A stretch of 64,000 bases of DNA from Perognathus longimembris pacificus. Its lineage: Eukaryota; Chordata; Mammalia; Rodentia; Heteromyidae. Shown piece by piece: positions 22,308-36,075 of this stretch (position 1 is its first letter; every line of letters begins with the position of its first letter). Made by a program: the position numbers and the translations under genes. The notes under the pieces are model-generated. The model worked only from the letters and a program-made list of their open reading frames with translations, searched no databases and was not told the DNA's origin. The stretch spans positions 15,017,142-15,081,141 of the forward strand of contig NC_063171.1 in NCBI RefSeq assembly GCF_023159225.1, written 5' to 3'.

Positions 22308-23389
22308 TACAAAAATGGTCAAAGTATAAGGTTAGCAAAAGAGAGATTTTTGCTATATTAACTAGGAAGCAGTTCTGATGAAACCTATAGGTGGGATGCA
22401 GGAGTCAACTGGTCAGATCCAGTCCTCTTGATCCAGGAGAGGTTATAGAAACATAATGTCTAGAAAGAAAATATCTGGGAGAGTGTGGCAGAAGGCTGCC
22501 TCTACTGTAAGTTATGGCTCTGAGGTGAATAGAGGTACTCAAATCATCTTACCAGAGTAAGTGTTCCTTGCCAAAATAAAGCTCTTTCTGAGCCACAGCT
22601 GCATTCATGTGCATGAAACAAAACTCAACAATGACACCTTGTAGCAAAATCTACACAAACCCAGAGTAATCTGAAGAAATTAAGTCATGACCAGAGAAAC
22701 AATAGCAACTATCACACAGACTCTTTGTGACGCTATCCTCAAGGACTTATCTCAGCACAAAACATGAGGACACATGGACAATCTCAGGCACTCAGAAAAG
22801 ACAATAAGTTTACAGTCAGCTCAGAAAAAAGAAAAACGGAGATCTTATGTCAACAACAAGATAAAAACTAAACAATTGTTACACTGATTCAAGTAGCAGG
22901 AATTCTTGTTTTCCACAAGGCCCTGTATTCATTGTCAGTCCGGTGTGTGGTGAGGGAAACACCAGTGGATGTTTAAAGGGAGATTAAAAGACAGAAAAAG
23001 ATCATGCAATGACAGACACAAAGTTAAGGGGAGAGGATTTACAAATTAGAAGAAAGAGTCACAAGATAAATTACAAGTAGCCAGTAAAACCATAATGATT
23101 CTCCTCTCAGCTGATTCTAGAAAGAATTGTCCTGACAGTATGCAACAAGACCCAGACATCAAGAATACTACTACAATAAATTTGTATTTTTTCATATAGT
23201 GGATTTGGGGCAATTTGCTACCCTGATCAAAGGACCCTAAAAACCCAAACAAATTTATAATCTCTACATTTTTCATTACAGGATTTTGAAGATGGTCTAA
23301 CTAGTAAATGTCTATTTAAAATAAACTTTCAATGTTTAACCTTAAAAAAAATCTGTGAAGTTACTGAATTGCAGGCATTTTTACATAAC
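22308..23389. other. Interval, no gene seen; possible old LTR-like segment
   Basis: Less AT-rich than its surroundings. 22480-22640 has an AATAAAGCTCTTTCTGAGCC segment that resembles the polyadenylation end of an LTR, but I find no partner, no clear termini and no retroviral coding sequence. Confidence 0.35.
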
Positions 23390-24040
23390 AAACAGTATAA
23401 GAAATGTATCCAATGCCTAATGTATGAAACTGTAACCTCTCTGCACATCAGTTTGACAATAAAAATTAAAAAAAAAGAAAAAAAAATTAAGTAAAGTGAG
23501 CCAGACACAAAGAAACATAGACTGTATGGTTTCCCTCATTTGGAATAATTAGTACAGGTCTAATATAAGCCTAGCAGAGGATCACAATAGCTCAATAACT
23601 ATGGGCATATGAACACATAAGATGATGCTAAACAAAATGAACTCCAAGTTATGGACACATGTGGTTTACCATTATTGTTACTTGTTATGAAATTATACCT
23701 TTTTCTTTTGCCTTTCTTTCACATGTTTTAACCCCTGATATCACTGTAAACTGATTTTGGTACCCTGGATATTGTATATACATGTATTGGAACTAGGGAA
23801 GGGAAGGGGAATTTTAAAACGGAGAGACAACTGTTAAAAGGCAAACCAGTGCAACAGCAATACTTAAAAAATTATGCACTGTAAACCAACTGTGCAACTC
23901 ATGGGAAGGAGGAAAGAGTGGGGAAGGTAGGAGAAAAATGAGGGAGGTAACATGTTGCATAAGAAATGTATGCACGGCCTTACATATGAAACTTTAACCT
24001 CTCTGTACACCACTTTGAAAATAAAGAAAAAGATACATTT
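23390..24040 (+). mobile_element. Two tandem L1 type A 3' ends
   Basis: 23390-23488 is a short 3' terminus ending 'gtttgacaataaaaatt' plus A-rich tail. 23490-24040 is a longer piece from the end of ORF2 ('gtgagccagacacaaagaaa') through 'taacccctgatatcactgta' and 'ccaactgtgcaactcatggg' to 'ttgaaaataaagaaa'. Both are sense. Confidence 0.8.
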
Positions 24041-25374
24041 TTTTAAAAGAAACAAAAAAGTGAACTAAATGATCAGAGTCCATTCATTTAAATAAGGAAA
24101 TTGTTTACGTTTGTCTTAATCTTGATGTTACATTAGCACTACAGTCATTTTTTTTTCCTTAATTATTCTTCTCTGTTACTTTGAATTTATTTTCAGGATT
24201 AGGGTTCAGGTAAAGGTTTAGGTTTCTATCTGATTTTGAAACAGTGCAATGAAAGGTTTTGAGGGTGTTTTAAAAACTAGCCAAACAAAATATGCTAAAT
24301 ATTTCTATTTTATTACTTAACTAGTTCTATACTCTATAAAGGATACTTTGTAGGCCGTCTAGATGTTATGTAGTTGGTTGATTCCAGGAACTAAGCACAT
24401 GGAATAAATACATCTGGTTGGTTGTAAAGTCTGTTGCTGAGACAACGGATTATGTGGCTTTAGAATCAGTGAACAGAGAATAGGCAGAATGTATGTTGTA
24501 AGAGAAAACAAAAGTAGATTTTTTTTCAAAATAAATGTTTTTGAGTACATTTTTTTATCCTCAAACACAAAAGGTGCATGCACAGTATCTAATCATGAGT
24601 ATAAGAAAGGCATGCCGCACTACTCAATTACAATGACTGAGAGTTAATCATAAACAGGAATGTGATCAAAACCAGAAGCCAAAAAAAAAAAAAAAAAAGT
24701 CGCTTCCTTTCCAAAACCCAGAAACACAGCATAGGCCTTCACATTTAATTATTGGCAGAGTACTCGTATGGCCCAGTTCTGTCATAATCAAAGAATATGT
24801 TAAAATAGTATGGTAAAAAAGCTTTGATATACCAATTCTGTAGATGTAAGCAAATTTGGCAACTTTACAAAAAAAAGATTCATAATTAGAATGCAAATGT
24901 TTACAGAAAGTAATTGAGTCATTTTGTAAATATATAAATTCAAAATATAACACTGACTAGACTAAGGAGAAAAACAATTTAATAACTGAAATTGATTTTA
25001 GGGTATTTCTTCCCCACCCATTTGCCTTGAGATATAGGTCTGCCTGAGTCTGTGGATGATTCCTGAATTTCATTTACTTGCTAAAGAAAATCCTTGCACA
25101 ATCTAATAAAACCAAGATCTCTTATCTCATTTTTATTTCATTTAATGCAATATTTATAATTGTTTAACTAAATAGTGAGCACTATTTCCTATATGTTCAC
25201 AAACACTTCCAGGTGAATCCCAAACCAATATCCTTCAAAATATTCTTAATGTGTGAGTAAATTCCATTGGGTATATAAACCACATTTCCTTAACTTTGCA
25301 TTATTTATTTTAAAAACCCTAAAAGCAAAACAAACCAACAAATAAAAATGCAAATGTCTGGGAGACAACATGTT
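24041..25374. other. AT-rich interval, no gene seen
   Basis: Contains an A18 run at about 24681-24698 whose flanking sequence I could not assign to a family. No gene signature. Confidence 0.55.
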
Positions 25375-25815
25375 AAGTGAAGTCAGACTCTGAGAGAATG
25401 CATTCTCTTATTTGTGGAACCCAGAATTAATGTAAAAATATCTAAGTAAATAATTTGAAGTTGAATTCGGTTGTATTAACCAGAATATGATGGATTTAGG
25501 GGAGATCTCAAACAGTATAGATCTTTAGAAAGTATAGCTCACAGTGGGACAAAATAAATGCCAAGAAATGGACACACAAAATGAAGAGGTGGGATCAAGG
25601 GGAAGAAGGTGGACAAGTGAAGAAAGAAACTGGGGAGAAGGAAACCAAATATTTAATGCATATCTTACAAAATTAAGAAGATTGATGGAGGAGGTGAGTT
25701 TGGGAGGGATGGGAGAGCATGATGAAAGGGGAGACATGTATCAACATACATTGTGTTCATAAACTGCTCTGCTGAATGGCAAATTCTTTGTACAATGATG
25801 TAAAGATAATAAAAA
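25375..25815 (+). mobile_element. L1 3' end with type B 3'UTR, best example
   Basis: Starts in the end of L1 ORF2/3'UTR ('gtgaagtcagactctgagag', 'cttatttgtggaacccagaa') and passes through a purine-rich tract (25590-25650) into the shared block 'cataaactgctctgctgaat' and 'tttgtacaatgatgtaaag', ending AATAAAAAAAAA. Confidence 0.75.
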
Positions 25816-26597
25816 AAAATTTGAGACACTCTTGAAAAAAACCTACTTTATTCCTAACCTTGATGTATGACACTCTATTTCTCTAACTTACCCAAATTTT
25901 GAGTTAGAAATAATATTTTTGCCTTCTTTGCTCAATAATTGATCAACTATTCTCCTATATGTAATGTAATATGTGTACATACAACACTTCATATATGGAA
26001 TTATTTTAACTCACTTTTAATTGGCCTTTCTGTGTTGATTTTAACCTGACTGACACAAGTGATGTGATTTCTTTACTAATTTATATAATTTAATTATATT
26101 ACTAACAATGTATAAAAATAAAAGTACTGAAGTTTATGACTTTTATCTTATGTAGTCTTATTTCACTTTTGTGTCTATATGTAGCTAAATCATTTCACAT
26201 TATGCTTACCTTCTTTTCCACATTCCCTGTTACTGGTGAATCAGTTATTACCTTCTAAAATAAAGAAGTGCAATTTCCTTGTATTCTGTTTTGTTTAAAC
26301 TTTTCTTACCATTGCAAGAGGAACTACTATCACTGTATTTTAGTCTTGTATTTTTATTTTAGCTTTGCATTTCATGTTATATGTAACTAGTTGGTTTACT
26401 CATACTTGTCACACCTTGCAAAGTTTAAACTTAAAAGTACTGGGATATATTTTATTAGATTCTCATTTTATTTATTTATCTCTTAGGAAAATAATTTGTT
26501 TATATTAAAGGCATACAACGTGAAAACTAGATGACTTATGCACTTTGGAACAATCATCATGTTAAAGTAAGTTATCAAGTTATTGTGACTTCCTTTT
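25816..26597. other. AT-rich interval, no gene seen
   Basis: No recognisable element. Confidence 0.6.
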
Positions 26598-26830
26598 TTG
26601 TCTTTTTCTTTTTTCTGAACTTGGGCTGTAGGCACTTTCCCTAGACACATTGGTTTATTACCTAAGACTAGTGTTCAAACACTTAAGCCACAGTCCACTT
26701 CTGGACTTTGGGTGATTATTTGTAGATAGCCAAATGATTTTTTCTGCCTGGGCTGACTTCAAACTGCTTTCCTTTGCTCTTGACCTGTCAAACAGCTAGG
26801 ATTACAGGTGTTAGCTACCAGTGCCTGTTG
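26598..26830 (-). mobile_element. B1-like/Geo composite SINE, antisense
   Basis: Plus strand shows the reverse of the right monomer ('cacttaagccacagtccact') followed by 'ctgcctgggctgacttcaaa' and 'cagctaggattacaggtgtt', the reverse of a 7SL-like left monomer. Confidence 0.8.
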
Positions 26831-28486
26831 AAACCAGTAATTTTTGAAACATCTGCACTGAAAATTAACTGAAGATTAGTATGTATAGATGTGTATAAGT
26901 TAGGTTTGAATAACAATCTAAAATAAAGTTTGTAATAAATAAAATATCAAAAAGAGATAATAAGTATTAAAAAACATGGTACATAAAATGGGAGGACAGA
27001 ATGGCCTAATTGAATAACCTGAATGAGATAATAGAGATAATGGGGAAAAGCAATATTTGGAAAGATTATTCCCCAAAATTCTCCTGAGTTACAGAGCACT
27101 AAGCAGAGATAGTCAGACAAGTGATGATGTATGATTTGCATAGTTTATTTCCTACATGTGTTCTAAGAGTTCAAGTTCCAGTTCAAGTTTTTAGGTCAGG
27201 TTATTCTTTTTTTCTTTGATAACCCAATTCTCCACAATTCAATTTTAAATACATAACCTTATAATTTGTTTACTTCTGGTCATTTCCTGCACGATTAAAC
27301 ACCAAGCTGCACAGAGTTTTAAGCCCAGAGGCTTGGTTTTATATTTAGCATTCTTTCAATGTTACTGTGCCTCTGTGAATAAGCAGTGTGAGTAGGTAGG
27401 TGACCTGGGGCTCCTTCCTATGCTGACCCTATCTGCCCTGGTTTCCACCACAGGCCAGAAAATTCAGAACAGAAGATGAGTCTAAAAGAAATTCTACAAA
27501 GCATTTATCTTTTTGTAAGACTTCTACTTTACAGTTATGCCTTTTATCCTCTCTAGATTTCAATATGCAAAATAAATTTCCAATTTACTCCATTGAAGTG
27601 GATTGTAATCCATAGCACCTTTAGCAGAATACTCTCTGTGATATTTGAACTTTGCAAACCTGTGTTTAATCTATATTTCTTCAGGGGAAATTCACTTAAA
27701 GAAAAAAAACCAAATATGCAGATGAAGTTTTACTTAAGTATTCTCATTAATATTGCATTGTTGTATGTATTCTGTTTATGATGATACAACCATTAATAGC
27801 TAGATAAATATTTTTCTAAAGATAACTAGAAATTGTAGTTGCTTTAATCCTCACATATCACACTTTACATCTGTGTAATATTTTTCAGAAAATAGTTATA
27901 GAATTTAAGAAGAAACAATAACTTCAGTAGAATTGAAAGAATATGTTGAGAAGGATATTTCAGATATTATGTCTGCCACATTGTTACAGTACATAATGAT
28001 GTATTCTGTACATAGATCTTATGTACGTTATGCATCATTTATGATAATATGTCTTGTAAAATATTCGTCCATATATGTGCTTTAGATAAATACAATATGC
28101 AATCCATTTGAATGTAATTTTAACTTTTGTTTATCATGAATTATTATGAATCATCATATAAAAAATAGGAAGAAAACAATAGATAGACAGAACATCCATA
28201 TACCATAGCCATAATATTTCAAATGGTAAAAATATTTTTTGCTGGAACAATTGGGTAGATATCCACAGGGCAAACAAATAAAATTGGATTCTCACATGCA
28301 CTAGACACAAAAATCAATTCCAAGTGAACTAAAAACTTAAAACTAAAGTCAGGCCTTAGAACTAGAGGGAACATTTAAAATTTTAATTTCCCCCAAAAAA
28401 TTTCTGCTAAAAAAGTAAGTAAACATTAATAAATTTGATTGCTTGGCTACAGTTTATTTCTGCTGACAGTATACCTAGGAGTTTGT
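26831..28486. other. AT-rich interval, no gene seen
   Basis: No repeat recognised. Open frames up to 64 codons lack family signatures. Confidence 0.6.
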
Positions 28487-28566
28487 TGAGGAACATGAAT
28501 GTAGCTCTGTGGTAGAACACTGTATAATGTGTGAGAGGGATTGGGTTCAATTCCCAAACTGAAAAA
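28487..28566 (+). mobile_element. ID-like tRNA-derived SINE monomer
   Basis: 'aatgtagctctgtggtagaa' (A-box region) and GGGTTCAATTCCC (B box), with an A-rich end; no Geo half. Confidence 0.7.
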
Positions 28567-28611
28567 CAAATATTTTTATCTATCTCAAGGCCATGTTTTA
28601 TGCTTACTGTG

Positions 28612-28905
28612 TTTTATTTTTTTATTAATTAAATTTTGTTGACAAGGTGTTGTGCAAAAGGGGTACAGTTACATAATAGGGCAGTGAGTGCATATCTTGT
28701 GATATCTTACACCCTCGTTTTTCTTTCCCTTCCCTAGATCAGGTAGGCATATATACAATACCCAGCGAAAAATATCATATACAGTAACCATGTGGTGTAC
28801 ACCAAAGGAAATTCACCTAGAACTTTAAATATAACGTCAACAATAGAGTTTGCTTATCCTTGTCTTATATGATCATTTGTACATAGCTGTTGAGCTATTG
28901 TGAAA
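28612..28905 (-). mobile_element. Old L1 3'UTR fragment, antisense
   Basis: 'acaaggtgttgtgcaaaagg ggtacagttacataat' in pieces, then 'cttcccttccctagatcagg' and 'acatagctgttgagctattg', all matching antisense L1 3' sequence seen at 9400-9480. Confidence 0.7.
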
Positions 28906-29929
28906 AACAAAATTTTGAAATAGCATGTAAGAAATAATGCCATAGGGAAAATAATATTTAAAATGTACAAAACCTGTACCGCAGAGAGAGAAAATGAACT
29001 CCAGAATGTCTGAAGTAGAAACCATTATTGTCCTGAAGAAAAATAAGAAGGATACTATTTTAGGGCTTATTATCTGTGAGATAAATGTAAATTCTGAAAC
29101 ATTTACCTGAAACATAATATCTATAGATTTGGTATTTTAATAAATTCATGCCTACCTAATATTGGCACATATGTATAAATATTTAAAATACAAGGCTAAG
29201 GTGAATGTATACTATATTAAAATTATTGAAAATATTTTCTCTTATTCAGTAAAGTTAGAAACACAAATTCTAAGATGAAGATATTCAAAGCAAATAAGTA
29301 AAATTTAAAGGAAATCTTAGTTCAAGTATATAAGATACAAACATGTAAATAGAAATGCTATTTATAACAATGGAATTCTTTCCAGTGCTGCATAACTGTT
29401 ATCTTCTGGGGCCATCTCTGCATCCTCAGATGGAGAAACAACTTCCTCCCAACTCTTAACAGCACTTGGCCTCAGCCCTTGAAAAGCTTCTCCTTAAAAA
29501 TAGAACCTCAAAAAATTTTATAACATTAAGTTCATGATTTTGAAAAATACTGTTCCTCACTTAAAAGTTAACATGGTGAGCATATTTAAGTATGCAAATA
29601 TGTGAAGCTGCCAAAGCAGATTTAGTTATCTACTCATATATAAATATATATGATAATGGTTAGGTATGTGAGATCATATAATATTTTTCTCTGTGTAGGT
29701 AGATTGTCTCATTTATTGGAATGGCCCTAGTGTCATTTACATTTTAGCAAGTGGCAGGATCTCCTGTTTTGTTTTAATTTAAACTTATATTTAAGGGATA
29801 CCTAAGATGTATGCATATTTCTGTTACAGCATATAAATATGGCTATAATATGCACAGCTTAAATAAGGTTGAATATATTCATTTAAAATAGCTATAATTT
29901 CTTTATGAGAAAAGTTTTATTTCGCATTT
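28906..29929. other. AT-rich interval, no gene seen
   Basis: No recognisable element. An 80-codon minus frame (28873-29115) overlaps its start and has no family signature. Confidence 0.55.
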
Positions 29930-30690
29930 TGAAATATACAGTGCAAAATACTTCACAGTCATATCACACCAGAACTCCAAATTCATATAAAGGTGGAACT
30001 CATTGCCCTCTGATCAAGTTTTCCCCATCCCTTGCTCCCCAATGCTCTCCCCAGCCTCTGAAACCACCATATTCACCTTAACTTCTATGAGATCAGCATT
30101 TTATTTTTAATCACACTTATTCATGAGATTGTGTAATACTTTTACTCCTGTGTCTGACTTGTTTCAAATAACATGAGACATTCAGATTTGTGTGTGTGTG
30201 CGCGCGCTACTGAAAAAGACAGGATTTCATTGTTTTAAAAGAATAATAACATTCGATTCCATATTCCACCTATCACACCTTTAAAGCATTTATTTTCTTT
30301 AAGAATTTTATATGATGGATATTTAGGCCACTTCCATGTACTGGTTACTGTGAATTATGCTTCAGTGAACATAGATATGCATATATCTTTTATAGAAATG
30401 GTGATTTTCGCTTCTCTCAGTTTCTTGGTCAAAGGATATTGCTATTTTTAATGTCCTCTAAAAGTGTTTCCCAAAATAACAATGCTGATTTCTATTCTCA
30501 GTAACAGCAGACAAGAAGTGTGCTATTCACAGCTATTCACATGTTATCTCTTTTCTCTTTGATAATACCCATCATTATGAGCATAATATGAGTTCTCAAT
30601 TGATTTTGTTTCACATTTCTTTGTTAATGACGAAATACACCTTTTGAATTCTTTTATATCTTCTTTAAGAAAATGTCAGTTTAGGATCTG
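29930..30690 (-). mobile_element. Ancient L1 (3' portion), antisense
   Basis: Shows the order expected for an old mammalian L1 read backwards: 'ccacttccatgtactggtta', 'ttcagtgaacatagatatgc', 'cagtttcttggtcaaaggat', and later 'cctttgttaatgac'-like text. More diverged than the rodent-type L1s here. A short (TG)n(CG)n run lies at 30190-30207. Confidence 0.65.
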
Positions 30691-32485
30691 AATTTCAAGA
30701 GGTAATAATGAATTGGAAATTCAAGCCTGATAAGAGGTGGGGGAAGAAGTGAAAATATCTAACATAATATCAATGAATCCTACAACATTGATTGAATGCA
30801 GACAGACATAAAATGAATGTAAAATATGACTCCAGTTTAATGATCCAAAAGCAGGCTATTCTATAGTGGAGGGAAAATAAAAATTCACTGAGTTTGCATG
30901 TACTGTAGTTTGTACAGTATGAATAAAGCTATTCTTTGGTGATGTAATTTGCTTGAACAATAATGAATGTGTGGGTGGATAGATATATGGGTGTGTGGGT
31001 TTATAAATGGATGGATAAAGGATATATAGATAGAAAAATGTATCATTAGTTATAACCTGGTTAACATGATGACTGACAATGTTAAATAACAAAGAAATGT
31101 ACATCTGGAAAATAGAATGCTTTTGTGACAAGTAAAGTATTTCTATAAAATTTTGACATTCCATAAACACAAAAGTAAAAGAAGTAGAATAAATAGAATT
31201 CTATTTTAGCAAAATAAATGTGAATCTTACATAGGTAACAAGGAGTAGGCAGGGTAAAAAAGTATATCATGCTAAGAAACTGGAATGTCTGGTAAAATAG
31301 AGCAGCCAATGGTTTTCACAAATGAATCAACTTGAGAGCAGTGGGCATCTCCTGTCTAGCCAGGCATTTTATGTGTACCTGCATATAGTTCGATTTAATA
31401 AGCTTAAGCAAAACCAGAAAGTGTCATGTAAAGCCATTAAGCCTTCTATCTAATGACACCACAGATGTTAGGATAAGGAATTTGGTACTTTTTAGAGATT
31501 AAATGAGAAACTATGGGTACATGCTTGAACTCTGCTTTCCTCTCTATTTTAGGAAAGTGAGAAAAATTGAGACTGCTCTTTGTTTAGGAAAAGCTCAATT
31601 AAATCAATGTCCCAGTGCCTTTGGGGAAAATCAGCCATTCACTACATGGTGTTTGGACTCTATTTTAAAGCGGCCCAGAGGTATTATAAAAAGCGGTAAT
31701 TAGGTTTATCAAACCGATTTGTATAGACTTTTGCCTGAAGCTAAAGCTGTATTTGTTTCAATAAACACAGTGATAACAGGCTTATACCTCCCTTGTTTTT
31801 CCAGGGGAATGCCTCTTGACTCTAATACAGCCTGGCATGAAAGAAAGCAAATTCTTTAGCTCTTAAAACATTTAACTATAGAAAGGTGCACTTTGAACCA
31901 TCAATATGTGCAGTAGGATATTATTTCTCTTTCAATCTTGTGTATTTTCTGAACCTAAAGCCCTCAGTATGGCCTTCCCCGTGTATTCGCAGGGAGGAGC
32001 AGAGATGCTCAAGTCCAAGCAATTGCCAAAGCCTACATGACTGTTGCATGGCTCCAGTAACCCATATATGACATGACATAACAGATATATGACATATGTG
32101 ATGATGTTACTTGATGATACATCCCCAATTGTCTAACATATCTTAGTGCTATTTGCAGACTGTATTTTCTTTTATTTTGTTCTACATATTCTACTTTTGG
32201 AGGAGTCCCTAGCATGCAGGCCGGATTGAAAACTCTGTAATTAATCTCTACCAATGTGACATATACACCTGCTATGCTAATCATCTTCCTTTTCTCTTCT
32301 GTGATGATGGACACATTTCTTTTCCTATTAATTATTTACTGATTTTCTGTTTCTTATGTTACTTTTCTATTGTTTGTTTACTTCTTATTCCTGTCAATTA
32401 TATCACGTGGGTTTTTCTGTTGTTCTTTAAGTCCTCATTTTCTACTTCAGCCTATATGCAGAACTATTTCTGCATGATGTAGACT
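30691..32485. other. Interval with no gene seen
   Basis: AT-rich. Open frames up to 104 codons (30856-31170, minus) have no family signature and are compatible with chance. Confidence 0.55.
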
Positions 32486-32762
32486 TATTTTTTTCTTTAT
32501 TGTTAAAGTGAAATACAGAGGTGTTACAGTTTCATATATGTAAGGCAAGAAGTACATTTTTCATCCAACTTGTTACTGCCTCCCTCGTTTTCCCCCTACC
32601 TCCCTTTTCTATTCCCTCTCCCCCCATGAGTTGTACAGTTGTTTACACGAAATGGTTTTATAAGTATTGCTTTTGGAATGGTTTGTCTTTTTATACTTAG
32701 TCTCTTGATTTTGGTATTCCCATTCCCTTCCCTCGTTCTAATACATGTATATAGTATCCAAA
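32486..32762 (-). mobile_element. L1 type A 3' end, antisense
   Basis: 'ctttattgttaaagtgaaat acagaggtgttacag' in pieces, 'ccccatgagttgtacagttg' and 'gattttggtattcccattcc', matching 9025-9260 and 59590-59810. Confidence 0.85.
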
Positions 32763-34167
32763 AAAAGTTTTATTTTACTTAAGGTATAATATGTTGCAGG
32801 TTTTTAACGTAATCCTAGTCTACCTTGTATTTTTATGCCTAATTTGCAAGCATATTTTTCAGGGGTGTACATAAACATAAAAATGACTCCAGTTACCATT
32901 TAGCTTAGCCATTTGAATGGCTATGCAGTGATAATTACATTAATCATGTGTCAGTACTGATATCTACATTTATCCTACTTCTAAACCCAATAAAATCAGA
33001 TTGTATATTTGTTAGCACATATGTATTTGCCTTATCAAAATAAATCCTTTTACTTTTATGAATCTAAAGGAAAAATATGCCTCTAGGTTAAGATTTAAAA
33101 TGGCGACTTTAAAATTAATATACAAATTTCAATGAGAGCATGATATGTGTTATTAGAATTCTTATATGTCGCATATCAAGATAAAATAGACAATTACTAA
33201 GCGACAATGAAAAAGGCAATGATTTACTCTTGGTTAGAGTCCACAGCCACTTTTGTATATCCTAGAAAGTAAACAGTCTCTATTATAAATTTGGCAAAAA
33301 GAAAAATGTTGTGAGTTATAATTTATGCAACTTACATGAGGTGATTTTTCTCAGCTTTATGACAAGTAAACCTACAGGTGAACTAGTTTTCTACGTGTAA
33401 ATCTGCCTTCCAAGTTTAGAAAAAATTAACTCTTATAATAGTGCTACTTATTGTTTTTACTTGACATCTGGAAATATTTTTCAGTAAAGGGGACTGAATA
33501 AAGAGCAGTTTACGTTGAAGGGAATAATTTAAATAAAAAGAGATAATGTTTCCCTTTGTATGCTAATTGTATAACTGACATTCAAAATATAAAATGATCA
33601 TTTGGAAAAAATATATATAAATAAAATCTCTTATTTTTTAGAATTGGTAATTCTCAATTATACCACATATTAATGATGGAATAAGTCATTTTTTATTTAA
33701 TGTACCTTTTTCATTGGGATAAATTAGAGCGTACAACATAATTTATAAGTAGAATAGCTATTTAGAAAGCATGTTTGTAAATTATTCAGACTTCAACTTA
33801 CAAAGGAATTATGAGTTGTCTATGTTTCCATGCTCTATGTATACCTGAAAACATTCTTGTTGGTCAAAATCAACAACCCACTGAGAATATTGCTTCTCAT
33901 TTGTAGAGGTTTACTTGCTTGAATCATAAATTAGGAGAAAGACAAAACTATTTTTTTGTCATAATAGAATACCTCACCTAGATTTGTGTCTATTAGTAAA
34001 CATATTTGTTCTAGTACAATGTATCATATACAGCATTTAGTCCTTTAGATATACATTGACTAGAATGAATTCATCTATAATTCTGGAGACCATGTATACC
34101 TCAAAATAAAAAAAAAAACATTAGTGTTTTCTCTTACAACTAAAATAATTTTTTACTTAGAAATATT
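32763..34167. other. AT-rich interval, no gene seen
   Basis: No recognisable element. Confidence 0.6.
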
Positions 34168-34378
34168 ACTTTCTAGTGGTGCAAGCCTGTACTCCTAGCT
34201 CTCTTGGAGGCTGAGATCTTAGCATTGTGGTTTGAATTCAATTAAGGCAGCAAAGACTGAGATTCTGATCTCCAATCAATGACCATAAAGCCCATTGCTC
34301 AAGTGGCAGAGCACTAGCCCTGAGTGAGAAACTTAAAGATGGCACCTAGGCACTGAGTTCAAGACCTGTTACCAGCAT
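34168..34378 (+). mobile_element. B1-like/Geo composite SINE
   Basis: Left half 'aagcctgtactcctagctct ... ggaggctgagatct' is 7SL-like. Right half 'gctcaagtggcagagcacta' to 'actgagttcaagacctg' matches the right monomer of IDL-Geo. Confidence 0.85.
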
Positions 34379-36037
34379 ACAAACATCTACACAAACAAAC
34401 ATACACACACAACCCCACACACTCACCCTCCCATATATACATAAACAAGTTATGCTTTTGTAGATCATGAGGAATTCATGGATATATTGATATGAAGTGA
34501 TCTACATTTATTTACTCTATTTTGTTTTGACACTTTGTAAGGTGTGGTTTATTTTGGAAGAGTTGAATTTTTTTTCAGTTTCTCATCTCTGGGACATTTT
34601 GGTTAATATGCTGATACAAGCAACTGATGTTTGTTGCTAGATATGCATCCTCTTGTTTTTCAGAAATTAAATAAACTATAACTAGTACCTGATTTTATTT
34701 TAAATTTTGTAATATATGTATATACATGTAAATATATATATATACATATATAAAATTTGTGTTGAAATACAAAATGTTTGGCAGGACCTAAAACCTACTT
34801 ATGGTCAGAGATCATAAGGCTTTTCATATCTTAAAATGACAACTGCATACAGTAAAGTACAGGAGAGAATAAAGTTATTCTTCCACATTTTATTACAATT
34901 AACATTTATATTATACCAAATTATTTTAAAAGAGTAATAATCTATTTCTAATTGACTGGTAACAATGGGAATATATATAATATATGTATATATGTATACA
35001 CGTATCACATATGTGTGTATGGTTGTGGGGTTTATTGTTTTATTGTTTAGTTATTTTTTATTAGTTTATTGTTTAGTTTGATGTTTGTGCATATATGTAT
35101 ACTGGAATGAATATACTAGAATGAATGCTGTGATGAATATTGACAAGGGATCTTCATTTTTGCCCAGGAGACATGCATATGGAAACTCCTATTTGTACTC
35201 TGCTGTTAGCTAAGATGTTAGACATTGACTTCTTTTCCCATATTTTTCAGTTGCCTAGACTGATCTGGATCCATTATGTCCCCACTGTTCAAAGCCCAAA
35301 TAGCTAGAGTTACAGACTGAAACCATTGGTACTCAACATTATTGCATAATGGGGACAATGGTGCTCATTCAGTTTTCTATGAACTGGAATTAATGAATTG
35401 AAATGATTATGATACTCTCTTGGTAAGCAACAAAGGAACTCAGAATACCAGATTTTTTTAGATGACAATACTCTAGATATGAAGTCTTCATGGTCTTTTC
35501 TAAAAAAGGAAATTATTATGTTTACTTCTGTGGGAAAAATAGACAAACAGGAAACCTTAAAGCTTAGTGTGATTTTGTGAATAAATTTTGATTGAGAGAA
35601 TATGAGCAGAATCTTTCCTCTGCGACTTTCCTGTGATAACTTCCAAATGAAGCCAGATCTTTCACTGCTGCTTTTGAGTAGCTGTATGTCCAGAATCAGG
35701 TGTGGTAGAGGTGAGTTTATCTGACAAGAAGCACAATGTATAAACCATGAATAACTATGGACCAAAGGAGAAAAACCTGACAGAGGATGGGCTAAATCTA
35801 TTTTTTAGATGAATATAAAGTATTTCAATCGTCCTAATACCTCCACATTTCATTACCTTATTCACCGTTCTCCTTCCCACTAGGTTTTCAACTCAAAGCA
35901 AACCTTTTTACTTTACTATAGCATATATGTGATGATAAATAAATATGTTACTTCTAGTGTTTGGATTAGTTTTGTAGTATTTTTTGTTCTTTCTCCATAA
36001 ATTCTAAGCTATCCTCAAACCCCAAGATTCTGTCCTT
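34379..36037. other. AT-rich interval; TA-rich repeats, partial SINE
   Basis: (TA)n-like stretches at 34711-34753 and 34970-35005. A weak antisense partial composite SINE may lie at 35205-35340 ('atagctagagttacagactg'). The 151-codon minus frame (35310-35765) has no recognisable domain and overlaps that SINE-like piece; I do not call it a gene. Confidence 0.5.
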
Positions 36038-36075
36038 GTTCAACCACTCTGGAAAGCAGTATGGAAGTTCCTCAG
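36038..36075 (+). mobile_element. L1 ORF2 fragment, left part of the nest
   Basis: 'ttcaaccactctggaaagca' and 'gtatggaagttcctcag' match L1 ORF2 C-terminal DNA (10311-10345). The same L1 resumes at 42870, so everything between inserted into it. Confidence 0.8.

Noticed and set aside
22480..22640. LTR-like segment with AATAAAGCTC
   Set aside because: No paired LTR, no TG/CA termini that I could fix and no viral coding sequence nearby.
30856..31170. 104-codon minus-strand open frame as a gene
   Set aside because: Low-complexity aromatic/proline-rich translation of AT-rich repeats such as ATGGATAG; no family match.
35310..35765. 151-codon minus-strand open frame
   Set aside because: No recognisable domain, no promoter or splice context, and it overlaps a SINE-like piece; chance in AT-rich DNA is sufficient.
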